From NCBI RefSeq assembly GCF_042887685.1, contig NZ_JBHVOS010000027.1, positions 3,486 through 67,485 on the forward strand: a DNA stretch of 64,000 nucleotides. The letters run 5' to 3'. Both the position numbers and the translations under genes were made by a program. Position 1 is the stretch's first letter; each line of letters opens with the position of its first letter. The notes beneath the pieces are model-generated. The model was not told where the DNA came from. It searched no databases and saw nothing but the letters and a program-made list of their open reading frames with translations. Of this stretch, positions 41,256 to 49,676 are shown piece after piece. This stretch comes from Oerskovia sp042887685. GTDB lineage: Bacteria > Actinomycetota > Actinomycetes > Actinomycetales > Cellulomonadaceae.

Positions 41256-43733
41256 CTACGAGTGCGGCACCGTCGCCGTGATGAGCGTCCCGTCCTCGCG
41301 CCGGTTGCCGGTCAGGTCGCGCAGGCTCGGCACGCCCTGGCGGACGGGCCCCTGCCCGTCGAGGGCCACCGTCACGGGCTCGCCGGCACCGACGCGCACG
41401 GTCTCGCCGCGCACCAGCACCTCGGCGCTCTCGCCCGTCTCGCACACGAACGTGATCGCGTCGGCCGTGACCGTGACCTTGAGCCGGGCCCCGCGCAGGG
41501 ACACGCGGAACGTCAGCGACTCCCACTCCTGCGGCAGGCGCGGGTCGAAGCTGATCCGGCCGCAGTCGTCGCGCATGCCGCCGAACCCGAACGCCAGCGC
41601 CGACCACGTCCCGCCCGCCGAGGCGACGTGCACGCCGTCGGACGCGTTGGCGTGGCGGTTCTCCAGGTCGACCAGCAACGACGACGTGAAGTACTCGAGC
41701 GCGAGCTCGTGGTACCCGACCTCGGCCGCGATGATCGACTGGACCACTCCCGAGAGCGTCGAGTCCCCCGTGGTCAACGGGTCGTAGTACTCGAAGTCGG
41801 CCAGCTTCTCCTCGGGCGTGAACTCGGCCCCCTGGAGGAACAGCGCGAGGACGACGTCCGCCTGCTTGAGCACCTGGTAGCGGTAGATGACGAGCGGGTG
41901 GTAGTGCAGCAGCAGGGGCCGCTTGTTCGCGGGGGTCGCCGCGAGGTTCCAGATCTCGCGCTCCAGGAAGTGCGAGTCCTGCGGGTGGATGCCCAGGTGC
42001 TCGGCGTACGGGATCGACATGCGCTCGGCCGCGTGGGACCACTCGGCCGTCTCCTCCGCCGAGACGCCGAGCCGGATCCGGAGCCGCTCGTACTCGTGCG
42101 GTGCGTCGAGGCGCATGGCGTCGAGGGTCTCGGCCGCCACGCGCAGGTTGAAGCGGGCCATGACGTTGGTGAAGAGGTTGTCGTTGACGACCGTCGTGTA
42201 CTCGTCGGGCCCCGTGACGCCGTGGATGTGGAAGTGGTCGTCGCCGTTGGCCCGCCAGAAGCCGAGGTCGGCCCACATGCGCGCGGTCTCCACGAGGATG
42301 TCGACGCCCTCGCGCTCCAGGAAGTCCTGGTCTCCCGTCGCCCGCACGTACTGCATGAGGGCATAGGTGACGTCGGCGTCGATGTGGTACTGCGCGGTGC
42401 CCGCGGCGTAGTAGGCCGAGGCCTCCTCGCCGTTGATCGTGCGCCACGGGAACAGCGCGCCCTCCTGCGAGAGCTGACCTGCGCGGCGGCGGGCGGCGTC
42501 GAGCATCTGGTACCGGAAGCGCAGCGCGTTGCGCGCGTACCGCGGGCTCGTGTACGTCAGGAACGGCAGCACGTAGATCTCGGTGTCCCAGAAGTAGTGA
42601 CCGCCGTATCCCGACCCCGTGAGGCCCTTGGCGGGGACGCCGTTGCCCTCGGCGCGGGCCGTGGCCTGCGCGAGCTGGTAGATGTTCCACCGCACGGCCT
42701 GCTGGATCTCGGGCTGCCCCGGGATCTCGACGTCGGAGCGCGACCAGAACTCGTCGAGGAACTCGCGCTGCTCGGCGTGCTGGAACGCGACGCCCTCCTC
42801 GCGCACGCGGTCGAGCGTGCGACGACAGCGGTCGATGAGCTCGCGCGCGGGCACCCCGCGGGACGTGTGGTAGGCCACGGTCTTGGTGAGCCGGACCGGC
42901 TTGCCGGGCTCGGCCTGGATCCGGTAGACGTGCTTGGCCAGGTCCTCGTCCACCTGGGTGCGCACCTCGTGGGTGTTCTCCGTGACCAGCTCGTCGTCCG
43001 CGGCGACCGCGATCGTCATGCCCGAGTTGGTGCAGCGGTAGGACAGCACGAGGCGCTGGTCGTCACCCCACTGGGCCTGCGGCTGCAGGACCCGCTCGGT
43101 GAACTGGTTGGCCTTGCGGGGGTCGAACCCCAGCCCCATGGCGGCCGACGGGACGTGGTACTCGTCCTGGCCGTCCTGCCGGTTGAGGATCTGGGACGAG
43201 ATCGCGATGGGCGCCGGGTCGTCGAGCATCGTGACCTCGAACGTGATGACGGCCAGGTGCCGCTCGACGAACGAGACCATGCGCTCGGACTTCACCAGGA
43301 CACGCTTGCCCGACGGCGTGCGCCACAGGATCTCGCGGCGCAGCACGCCGTCGGCCATGTCGAGCGACCGCTCGTAGGAGACGAGGTCCGCGACGGGAAG
43401 CAGCAGCGGCTCGTCGTCGACGTAGAGGCGGATGATCTTGACGTCCGGGACGTTGACGATGGTCTGCCCGACCTCGGCGAACCCGTACGCCTCCTCGGCG
43501 TGGTGGATGCGCCACGTCTCGTGGAAGCCGTTGATGAACGTGCCCTGCGTGTGGGACTCGCGCCCCTCCTCGACGTTGCCCCGCATGCCGAGGTACCCGT
43601 TGCCGACCGAGAAGAGGGTCTCGGTGACCCCGAGGTCGTGCGCGGAGTAGCGGTTCTCGGTGAGCCGCCACGGGTCTGCCGGGAAGCGGCTGCGGTCGAC
43701 GGTGCCGTCGAACCCGTGCTCGAACCCGCCCAT
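41256..43733 (-). CDS. Glycoside hydrolase family 65 (maltose/trehalose/kojibiose-type phosphorylase)
   Basis: An 825-aa GH65 enzyme, normally phosphorolysing an alpha-glucoside to beta-glucose-1-phosphate and glucose in the cytoplasm. The (alpha/alpha)6 barrel carries the general acid Glu511 in GVTGPDEYT and the substrate loop GSGYGGHYFWDTE at ~373-385. The N-terminal beta-sandwich starts WRLTENRYS and SVGNGYLGMRGN. ATG 43733 shares one base with the stop of the upstream HAD gene (TGATG), i.e. translational coupling. The partner beta-phosphoglucomutase-like gene supports phosphorylase rather than hydrolase activity. Which disaccharide is used cannot be read from sequence by eye. Confidence 0.93.
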   Translation of the reverse strand: MGGFEHGFDGTVDRSRFPADPWRLTENRYSAHDLGVTETLFSVGNGYLGMRGNVEEGRESHTQGTFINGFHETWRIHHAEEAYGFAEVGQTIVNVPDVKIIRLYVDDEPLLLPVADLVSYERSLDMADGVLRREILWRTPSGKRVLVKSERMVSFVERHLAVITFEVTMLDDPAPIAISSQILNRQDGQDEYHVPSAAMGLGFDPRKANQFTERVLQPQAQWGDDQRLVLSYRCTNSGMTIAVAADDELVTENTHEVRTQVDEDLAKHVYRIQAEPGKPVRLTKTVAYHTSRGVPARELIDRCRRTLDRVREEGVAFQHAEQREFLDEFWSRSDVEIPGQPEIQQAVRWNIYQLAQATARAEGNGVPAKGLTGSGYGGHYFWDTEIYVLPFLTYTSPRYARNALRFRYQMLDAARRRAGQLSQEGALFPWRTINGEEASAYYAAGTAQYHIDADVTYALMQYVRATGDQDFLEREGVDILVETARMWADLGFWRANGDDHFHIHGVTGPDEYTTVVNDNLFTNVMARFNLRVAAETLDAMRLDAPHEYERLRIRLGVSAEETAEWSHAAERMSIPYAEHLGIHPQDSHFLEREIWNLAATPANKRPLLLHYHPLVIYRYQVLKQADVVLALFLQGAEFTPEEKLADFEYYDPLTTGDSTLSGVVQSIIAAEVGYHELALEYFTSSLLVDLENRHANASDGVHVASAGGTWSALAFGFGGMRDDCGRISFDPRLPQEWESLTFRVSLRGARLKVTVTADAITFVCETGESAEVLVRGETVRVGAGEPVTVALDGQGPVRQGVPSLRDLTGNRREDGTLITATVPHS

Positions 43734-44473
43734 CAGAGTGCCCCCTCGCGCGCCGCGCGGTCCAGGACCGTCGCGTCGAGCTCACCCAGGTCGGTGACGA
43801 CCACGTCGGCGCCGTGCTCGGTCAGGACGTCGGCCCCGACCCCTCGGTCCACCCCGACGACGAGCCCGAAGTCACCGGCCGCTCCCGCCTGGACGCCCGA
43901 GATCGCGTCCTCGATCACGATCGCAGCGGTCGTCGGGACGTCCAGGAGCCGGGCGGCGTACTCGTAGGTCGCAGGTGACGGCTTGCCCGCGAGGCCCTGC
44001 GCGGCCGCGACGGCGCCGTCCACGACGACCTCGAAGCGGTCCGCGATCCCCGCGGCCGCGAGGACCGACGGGGCGTTGCGCGACGACGAGACGACCGCGA
44101 CGAGCGCCCCGGCCGCGGTCACGGCGTCGAGGAACGCGATCGAGCCCGGGTACGGGTCGATGCCCTCCTCGACGAACATCGCGTTGACGATCTCGTTCTT
44201 CTTGTTGCCCAGCGCACAGACCGTGCCCTCGCCGGGGGCGTCGTCGATCGTGCCCCACGGCAGCTCGATCCCGCGTGAGGCGAGCATCGTCGCGACCCCG
44301 TCGAAGCGGGGCTTGCCGTCGATGTGCGCGAAGTAGTCCGCCGACGTGTACGGCGCGACCCCACGTTCCGCGCACAGCGGCGCGAACAGGCGTTCCCAGG
44401 CGCGCATGTGGACCTCGGCGGTGGGCGTGAGGACCCCGTCGAGGTCGAAGAGGACGGCGTGCAGAGCGGGCAT
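43733..44473 (-). CDS. Beta-phosphoglucomutase-type HAD phosphatase/mutase
   Basis: A 246-aa HAD-superfamily protein. Motif I is FDLDGVLTPT, with the nucleophile and general acid Asp pair (D-x-D). The cap follows, then motif II VVSSSRN, motif III Lys in GLAGKPSPATY and motif IV IEDAISGVQAG. This pattern is typical of beta-phosphoglucomutases converting beta-glucose-1-phosphate to glucose-6-phosphate. Coupling to the GH65 gene (TGATG overlap) gives a complete phosphorolytic route into glycolysis. ATG 44473 is chosen for GAAGGAG at 5-6 nt. A longer open frame upstream has no ribosome site. Confidence 0.88.
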   Translation of the reverse strand: MPALHAVLFDLDGVLTPTAEVHMRAWERLFAPLCAERGVAPYTSADYFAHIDGKPRFDGVATMLASRGIELPWGTIDDAPGEGTVCALGNKKNEIVNAMFVEEGIDPYPGSIAFLDAVTAAGALVAVVSSSRNAPSVLAAAGIADRFEVVVDGAVAAAQGLAGKPSPATYEYAARLLDVPTTAAIVIEDAISGVQAGAAGDFGLVVGVDRGVGADVLTEHGADVVVTDLGELDATVLDRAAREGAL

Positions 44474-44779
44474 CGCGCTCCTTCGGGAGAGTGGACGGAC
44501 GAGGGAGCGCCGCGAGTTCGGCACCTCCCTCCGAGCCTACGCACCAGGGGGCGTCACGGCGAAAACGGGGAGGTGCGCACGGCGCGTGAGCACCGCGACC
44601 GGCGCCCTGCCCCAGGCGGCGCTCCCTTCCGGGGGACCACCTGCCTCCTCCTTCCGGAGGAGGAGCGTCCGCAGCAGATCTCGGCCGTCGGGAGGTGCTG
44701 GGGTCACGGGCCACCTCCGTAGCGTCGACGACGGACCGGGCACGCGCCGACCAGGCCGCCCGACGACGACAGGAGACGC
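44474..44779. promoter_or_regulatory. Divergent promoter region between the HAD/GH65 operon and the ABC/two-component operon
   Basis: No gene is seen in 306 bp. A leftward -10 candidate TAGGCT lies at 44539-44534 about 60 nt before the HAD start. A rightward TAGCGT lies at 44720-44725 about 55 nt before the ABC start. A perfect 7-bp hairpin (CTCCTCC / GGAGGAG) occurs at 44645-44662. No -35 or operator is convincing. Confidence 0.4.
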
Positions 44780-45730
44780 ATGATCCAGGTGGAGGCGCTG
44801 ACGAAGCGCTACGGGGCCACGACGGCCGTGGACGGGCTGACGTTCACGGCTCGCCCCGGGACGGTGACGGGCTTTCTCGGCCCGAACGGTGCCGGGAAGT
44901 CGACGACCATGCGGATGATCGTCGGGCTCGAACGTCCCACGTCGGGCACCGCGACGGTCGGCGGCCGCCGGTATGCCGACCTGCCCGCGCCGCTGCACGC
45001 CGTCGGCGTCATGCTCGACGCGCGCTCGGTCCACCCCGGGCGCTCGGCGTTCCGACACCTCCTCGCGCAGGCCCGGACCCACGGCGTCTCCCGTTCACGC
45101 GTGGACGAGGTGATCGCGACGACCGGGCTCGAGTCCGTCGCCGGGCGCAGGGCCGGGACGTACTCGTTGGGCATGGGGCAGCGTCTCGGGATCGCTGGTG
45201 CCCTCCTCGGCGACCCCGAGACCCTGATCCTCGACGAACCGGTCAACGGCCTCGACCCCGACGGGGTCCTGTGGGTGCGCGGGCTCGTCCGGAGCCTGGC
45301 GTCCGAGGGCCGCACGGTCTTCCTCTCCTCGCACCTGATGCACGAGCTCTCGCTGTGCGCGGACCGGGTCGTCGTCATCGGCAAGGGTCGGCTGCTCGCC
45401 GACGCCACGGTGACCGAGCTCGTCCGACGCTCCGAACGCGCGAGCACGGTCCGCGTCCGCACGACCGATCCCGACCTGCTCACGAAGGCCGTCGTCGGCC
45501 TCGGTGCCGACGTGGTGCCGCACGAGGACGGGGTGCTGACCGTCCGGGGGGCGTCCGTCGACGAGGTCGGCGCGACCGCCGCACGCTGCGGCGCGACGGT
45601 CCTGGAGCTCGCGACCGAGGGCGGCTCGCTCGAGGACGCCTACCTGCACCTCACCGCCGACGCCGTCCAGTACCGGGGCGGCAGCCCCGACGGCGCGGCG
45701 ACCGGCACGTCGGCCGGAGGGGTCCGATGA
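44780..45730 (+). CDS. ABC exporter ATP-binding protein (ABC-2 / antibiotic-efflux type)
   Basis: A 316-aa single-NBD ATPase. It has Walker A GPNGAGKST, a signature motif near SLGMGQRLG, Walker B LILDEPVNGLDPDG and the switch His in SSHLMHE. A ~90-residue C-terminal extension after residue ~215 is typical of BcrA-like drug or lantibiotic exporters. ATG 44780 has CAGGAGAC closely upstream. It is followed by two paralogous permease genes and a two-component system in one operon, a layout usual for envelope-stress or peptide-antibiotic sensing and export modules. Confidence 0.9.
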   Translation: MIQVEALTKRYGATTAVDGLTFTARPGTVTGFLGPNGAGKSTTMRMIVGLERPTSGTATVGGRRYADLPAPLHAVGVMLDARSVHPGRSAFRHLLAQARTHGVSRSRVDEVIATTGLESVAGRRAGTYSLGMGQRLGIAGALLGDPETLILDEPVNGLDPDGVLWVRGLVRSLASEGRTVFLSSHLMHELSLCADRVVVIGKGRLLADATVTELVRRSERASTVRVRTTDPDLLTKAVVGLGADVVPHEDGVLTVRGASVDEVGATAARCGATVLELATEGGSLEDAYLHLTADAVQYRGGSPDGAATGTSAGGVR

Positions 45731-46614
45731 GCGCCCTCACCACGTCGCCCGCGGGGGGCGCCGGCGCACGGACGGGCGGGCCCGCGGTCCGCCGCGGCCC
45801 GACCTTCCCCCGAGTCGTCGCCTCGGAGTGGACCAAGCTCACGAGCCTGCGGTCCACGGCGGTGATCGCGGTCGCGACGGTCGTGGTGTCGTGGGCGCTG
45901 ACGTACCTGGCCGCGAACGCCTCGTCGGTCGACCCGGGGTTCGTCCCGCTCGACTCGCTCACGGCGGGGCTCCTGCTCGCCCAGGTCGGTCCGCTGGTCC
46001 TGGGCATCCTCGTCGGGACCGGTGATTTCACCACGGGCACGTTCCGCTCGACGTTCACGGCCGTCCCCCGGCGGCTGCCCGTGCTCGCCGCGCAGGTGGT
46101 CGCGGTCGGCGCGTCCGCGCTCGTGGTCGCGGCCGCTTCCGTGGTTGCCGCCGTCGTGGCGCTGGTGCCGGCGGCGTCCTCTCGCGGCATCCCGCTGGAC
46201 CTGACCGGCGACGGGACCCCGCAGGTCCTGGTCGGGATGGCGGCGTTCCTCGTCGCGATGGCGCTGCTCGGCCTGGCGGTCGGTGCGCTGCTGCGCAGCC
46301 CGGTCCCCGCCGTCGCGCTCGCGGTCGTCCTGGTGCTCGTCCTGCCCGTCGTCCTCTCGCTGGGCTCCGACCTGGCGACCGACCCGATGTCCCCGGCGGA
46401 GGGCACCGTGTCGTCGCAGCAGTCCCTCGTGAACACCGTGGTGACGTTCCTCCCCAGCGGCGCGGCCGACCTCCTCGTGCGGGGACCGGGAGGCAGCGGC
46501 ATCGAGGGCGCCCCGGACCTCGGCCCCTGGGGTGGCGCGCTCGTGCTCGTCGGCTGGGTCCTGGTCCCGCTCGCGGTCGCCGCGGTCCGCCTGCGCGCCC
46601 GCGACGTGGTCTGA
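45727..46614 (+). CDS. ABC-2 type permease subunit 1
   Basis: A 295-aa integral membrane protein with about six hydrophobic segments. The N-terminal cytoplasmic segment carries the conserved SEWTKLTSLRSTAV motif of actinobacterial ABC-2 permeases. The GDFTTGTFRSTFTAVPRR loop after the second helix is shared with the next gene. ATG 45727 overlaps the ATPase stop (ATGA). It probably forms a heterodimeric exporter with the downstream paralogue. Confidence 0.85.
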   Translation: MSALTTSPAGGAGARTGGPAVRRGPTFPRVVASEWTKLTSLRSTAVIAVATVVVSWALTYLAANASSVDPGFVPLDSLTAGLLLAQVGPLVLGILVGTGDFTTGTFRSTFTAVPRRLPVLAAQVVAVGASALVVAAASVVAAVVALVPAASSRGIPLDLTGDGTPQVLVGMAAFLVAMALLGLAVGALLRSPVPAVALAVVLVLVLPVVLSLGSDLATDPMSPAEGTVSSQQSLVNTVVTFLPSGAADLLVRGPGGSGIEGAPDLGPWGGALVLVGWVLVPLAVAAVRLRARDVV

Positions 46615-46626
46615 GGAGGACGAGCG

Positions 46627-47466
46627 ATGAGCCACCTTCTCGACCGGGCCGCGGACCGCACCACGGCTCCCGAGCCCGGGAGCGACCGGGGCCCCACGAT
46701 CCCCCGCGTGCTCGCAGCCGAGTGGACCAAGATCACGAGCCTTCGCTCGACCGCCTGGCTCGCGGCGGCCACCGTCGTCGCGGCGGCCGGGCTCGCCTTC
46801 GGCCTGGGCCTGTTGGTCCGACCGGGTGACGCCGGGAGCGGGGCGTCGCTCGCGGTCACGGGCCACGTGCTCGCCCAGCTCGGCCCGCTCGTCCTGGGCG
46901 TGCTGGTCGGCACGGGTGAGCACGCGACGGGAACCTTCCGGGCCACGTTCACGGCCGTCCCCCGACGCCTTCCGGTCCTCGGTGGCCAGGCCGTGGTCAC
47001 GGCCGGGTGGGGGGCCGTCGTCGCAGCCGCCGCGGTCGGCGCCTCGCTCCTCGTCACGTCGGGGCAGCGGGCAGACGCCGGGCTCGTCGTCGACGTCACC
47101 GACGCCGAGACCGTGCGTCTGCTCGCGGGCTACGTGCTCCACCAGACGGGCGTCGCGCTGCTCGGGCTCGGGATCGGCGCGCTCGTGCGTCGAGCCACCG
47201 GCGCGCTCGTCACGGCGGTCATGCTGCTCCTCGTCCTCGACCAGTTCCTCGCCACGAACCCGGGCCGGTTCACGGACACCCTCCGGGCGCTCCTGCCGGC
47301 GGCCGGTGCTCGACTGGTCCAGGGCGACGCCCAGGCCGCGGCGCTGGACGCCACGAGCGTCGGTCCGGACCTCGGCACGTGGGGCGGTGGCCTGGTCCTC
47401 CTCGTGTGGGTCGTCGCGCTCCTCGCGGCAGCGTTCTACCGCCTGCGTCGCCATGACCTCTCCTGA
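46627..47466 (+). CDS. ABC-2 type permease subunit 2
   Basis: A 279-aa paralogue of the preceding permease. It has the same AEWTKITSLRST start motif and ATGTFRATFTAVPRR loop, with about six membrane helices. GAGGAGGACGAGCG precedes ATG 46627, and the gap to the first permease is 12 nt. Tandem duplication followed by divergence is evident from the shared motifs in the two products. Confidence 0.85.
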   Translation: MSHLLDRAADRTTAPEPGSDRGPTIPRVLAAEWTKITSLRSTAWLAAATVVAAAGLAFGLGLLVRPGDAGSGASLAVTGHVLAQLGPLVLGVLVGTGEHATGTFRATFTAVPRRLPVLGGQAVVTAGWGAVVAAAAVGASLLVTSGQRADAGLVVDVTDAETVRLLAGYVLHQTGVALLGLGIGALVRRATGALVTAVMLLLVLDQFLATNPGRFTDTLRALLPAAGARLVQGDAQAAALDATSVGPDLGTWGGGLVLLVWVVALLAAAFYRLRRHDLS

Positions 47467-47521
47467 CCCGCACCGGGAGGCAGGGCCCTCGGACCGGACG
47501 ATCGGTGGGACAGTGGGGTCC

Positions 47522-48988
47522 ATGCCCACCCCGCGCGCGGTCGCTCCGCCGACCCCCGCGTCGACCGTCCCGTCCGTCCTGACCGAGACCCAGGCGCTGC
47601 ACGTCGGACCGATCGGGCACCTCGTCGCGGCTCGTCCGTGGGTCGCGGACCTCGCCCTCGCTCTCGGCGTGCTGCTGCTCGGTCTGGTGACGACCGAGAT
47701 GGCGCGCATGACGGTCCACGGGTCGACCGGCCTGGGTCTCTTCCTGCCAGGGGCGTCCGCAGCCCGCCTGGTCTCGGCCGTCTGGTGGGCGGGGTCCGTC
47801 CTGGGAGCCGTGCTCCTGGTGGTGCGGCGAGCGTCGCCGCTGGTGGTCACGGGCGCGCTCACCGTCCTGGCCCTCGGCTCGCTCGCCACCGCGGGAGTGC
47901 TGGGCGTCCTCGGGGCGTGCCTCGCGTGCGCGCTCTGCACGGTCGCGGCCACGCGACCACCGCGCACGACCTGGATCACGTGCGCCACGGTGTTCCTCGT
48001 CGTCACGGTCGCCCTCTGGCACTGGCAGGACATCGGCCTCGCGGAGCTCCTCCTGTGGAGCGACCCCGCTCTGGCCTCGATCGACGAGCCCGGCCGACGG
48101 CTCCCGGCGCCACCGTTCTCCGCGGGCCGCCGGACGTTCTCGGTGCTCCTGCTCCTCGGGCTCCTGCTCCTGGGCGTCGCGACCGGCGCGGTGGCGCGTG
48201 CCAGGCGCCAGCACGCGCACGACCTCGTGGAGCGCTACGCGGCGATGGCCCGTGAGCGCGACCAGAGCGCCGCGCTCGCGCGTGCCGCCGAGCGTGCGCG
48301 GATCGCGCGCGAGATGCACGACGTCGTCGCGCACAACGTGTCGGTCATGGTGGCCCTGTCCGACGGCGCAGGGGCCGCGCTCGACCGGGCCCCCGAACGC
48401 TCGCGCGAGGCGTTGCGCGAGCTCTCCCGGACGGGGCGGGGCGCGCTGTCCGACATGCAGGGCGTCCTCGGCGCGCTCGACCCCGGCGAGAGCGCCGACG
48501 CGGCAGGAGGCGGAGCGGAGCCTGTCGCCACCGACCTCGCGACGATCGTCGGACGCTTCCGGTCCGCGGGCGTCCCGGTGGGCGTGCGGGGGCTCGACAT
48601 CGAGCTCCCCCAGGACACCACGCTGCGGCTGGCGGTCGCCCGCGTCGTGACGGAGGCGTTGACCAACGTGCTCCGGCACGCCCCGGGCACCCCGCGTGCC
48701 GAGGTCGCCGTGCGACGCGGCCCGCGGGGTCTCGAGGTCGAGGTGCTCGACGACGGCGGCACCCGCCCGGGGAGCGGTGGCGGCTCGGGGCGGGGCATCC
48801 TCGGCATGCGGGAACGCGCCGCGCTCCTCGGGGGGCACGTCGAGGTCGGCCCCCGACCCGGTGGAGGATGGCGCGTGCACCTCGTGCTGCCGTCCGACGA
48901 CCGACGCCCGGCACCGGCACCGGCAGCGGCACCGGACCAGGGCACGGGACCCGGCGGGACCGACAGATCGGACGGACGACAGCGATGA
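47522..48988 (+). CDS. Two-component sensor histidine kinase (HisKA_3/NarX-DesK type)
   Basis: A 488-aa kinase. Several N-terminal membrane helices span ~42-222 in two groups. The dimerisation/phosphoacceptor helix has His266 (REMHDVVAHNVS), and the HATPase domain has the N-box VVTEALTNVLRHAP and G-box GRGILGMRERAALLGG. It autophosphorylates and passes phosphate to the response regulator encoded next. ATG 47522 is preferred because the residues match a kinase N-terminus and lie after the previous gene. An in-frame ATG at 47453 overlaps the permease gene and lacks a ribosome site. The C-terminal ~25 residues are low complexity. Confidence 0.9.
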   Translation: MPTPRAVAPPTPASTVPSVLTETQALHVGPIGHLVAARPWVADLALALGVLLLGLVTTEMARMTVHGSTGLGLFLPGASAARLVSAVWWAGSVLGAVLLVVRRASPLVVTGALTVLALGSLATAGVLGVLGACLACALCTVAATRPPRTTWITCATVFLVVTVALWHWQDIGLAELLLWSDPALASIDEPGRRLPAPPFSAGRRTFSVLLLLGLLLLGVATGAVARARRQHAHDLVERYAAMARERDQSAALARAAERARIAREMHDVVAHNVSVMVALSDGAGAALDRAPERSREALRELSRTGRGALSDMQGVLGALDPGESADAAGGGAEPVATDLATIVGRFRSAGVPVGVRGLDIELPQDTTLRLAVARVVTEALTNVLRHAPGTPRAEVAVRRGPRGLEVEVLDDGGTRPGSGGGSGRGILGMRERAALLGGHVEVGPRPGGGWRVHLVLPSDDRRPAPAPAAAPDQGTGPGGTDRSDGRQR

Positions 48989-49662
48989 CGACGGTGCTGC
49001 TCGTGGACGACCAGGCGCTCCTGCGCCTGGGGTTCCGCCTCGTGATCGAGTCCGAGCCCGACCTCGAGGTCGTCGGTGAGGCCTCCGACGGCCAGGTCGC
49101 TATCGCCCAGACCGCGGCCCTGGCCCCTGACGTCGTGGTCATGGACATCCGCATGCCGGGCATGGGCGGCATCGAGGCCACACGCCGCATCGTCGCGGAG
49201 CACCCCGCGACCCGGGTGCTCGTCCTGACCACGTTCGACGTCGACGAGTACGCGTTCGCGGCGCTGCGCTCGGGTGCCAGCGGCTTCCTGCTCAAGAACG
49301 CCCTGCCGGCCGAGCTCGTCGCCGCGATCCGTACCGTGGCGGCGGGCAGCTCGATCGTCGCCCCGCGGATCGTGCGCCGCCTGCTCGACCTCTTCGCCCC
49401 GCACCTGCCCACGGGCGCGACCGCCGCGGCGAGCGCGGACGACCTGAACCCGGCGCTGCGCACGCTCACGCCCCGCGAGCTCGACGTCCTGCGGTGCGTC
49501 GCGGAGGGCCTGTCCAACGCCGAGATCGCCGAGCGGCTGGTCCTCTCGGCGACCACGGTCAAGACCCACGTCGGGAACATGCTCGCCAAGCTCGGGGTCC
49601 GCGACCGCGTGCAGGCCGTGATCGTCGCCTACGAGAGCGGGCTCGTCGGGCAGGGGCGCTGA
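48985..49662 (+). CDS. Response regulator, NarL/LuxR family
   Basis: A 225-aa regulator. The receiver domain has acidic residues DD at 8-9, phosphoacceptor Asp54 (VVMDIRMPG), Thr in VLTTFD and Lys in GFLLKNA. The C-terminal LuxR-type helix-turn-helix (~157-208) has LTPRELDVLRCVAEG and TVKTHVGNMLAKLGVRDR. ATG 48985 overlaps the kinase stop (ATGA). It most likely controls its own ABC exporter operon. Confidence 0.94.
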   Translation: MTTVLLVDDQALLRLGFRLVIESEPDLEVVGEASDGQVAIAQTAALAPDVVVMDIRMPGMGGIEATRRIVAEHPATRVLVLTTFDVDEYAFAALRSGASGFLLKNALPAELVAAIRTVAAGSSIVAPRIVRRLLDLFAPHLPTGATAAASADDLNPALRTLTPRELDVLRCVAEGLSNAEIAERLVLSATTVKTHVGNMLAKLGVRDRVQAVIVAYESGLVGQGR

Positions 49663-49676
49663 CGCGCGCCCGACCC

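Noticed and set aside
44645..44662. Riboswitch or attenuator in front of the ABC operon
   Set aside because: Only a simple 7-bp hairpin is visible. No recognised riboswitch core or leader peptide is present.
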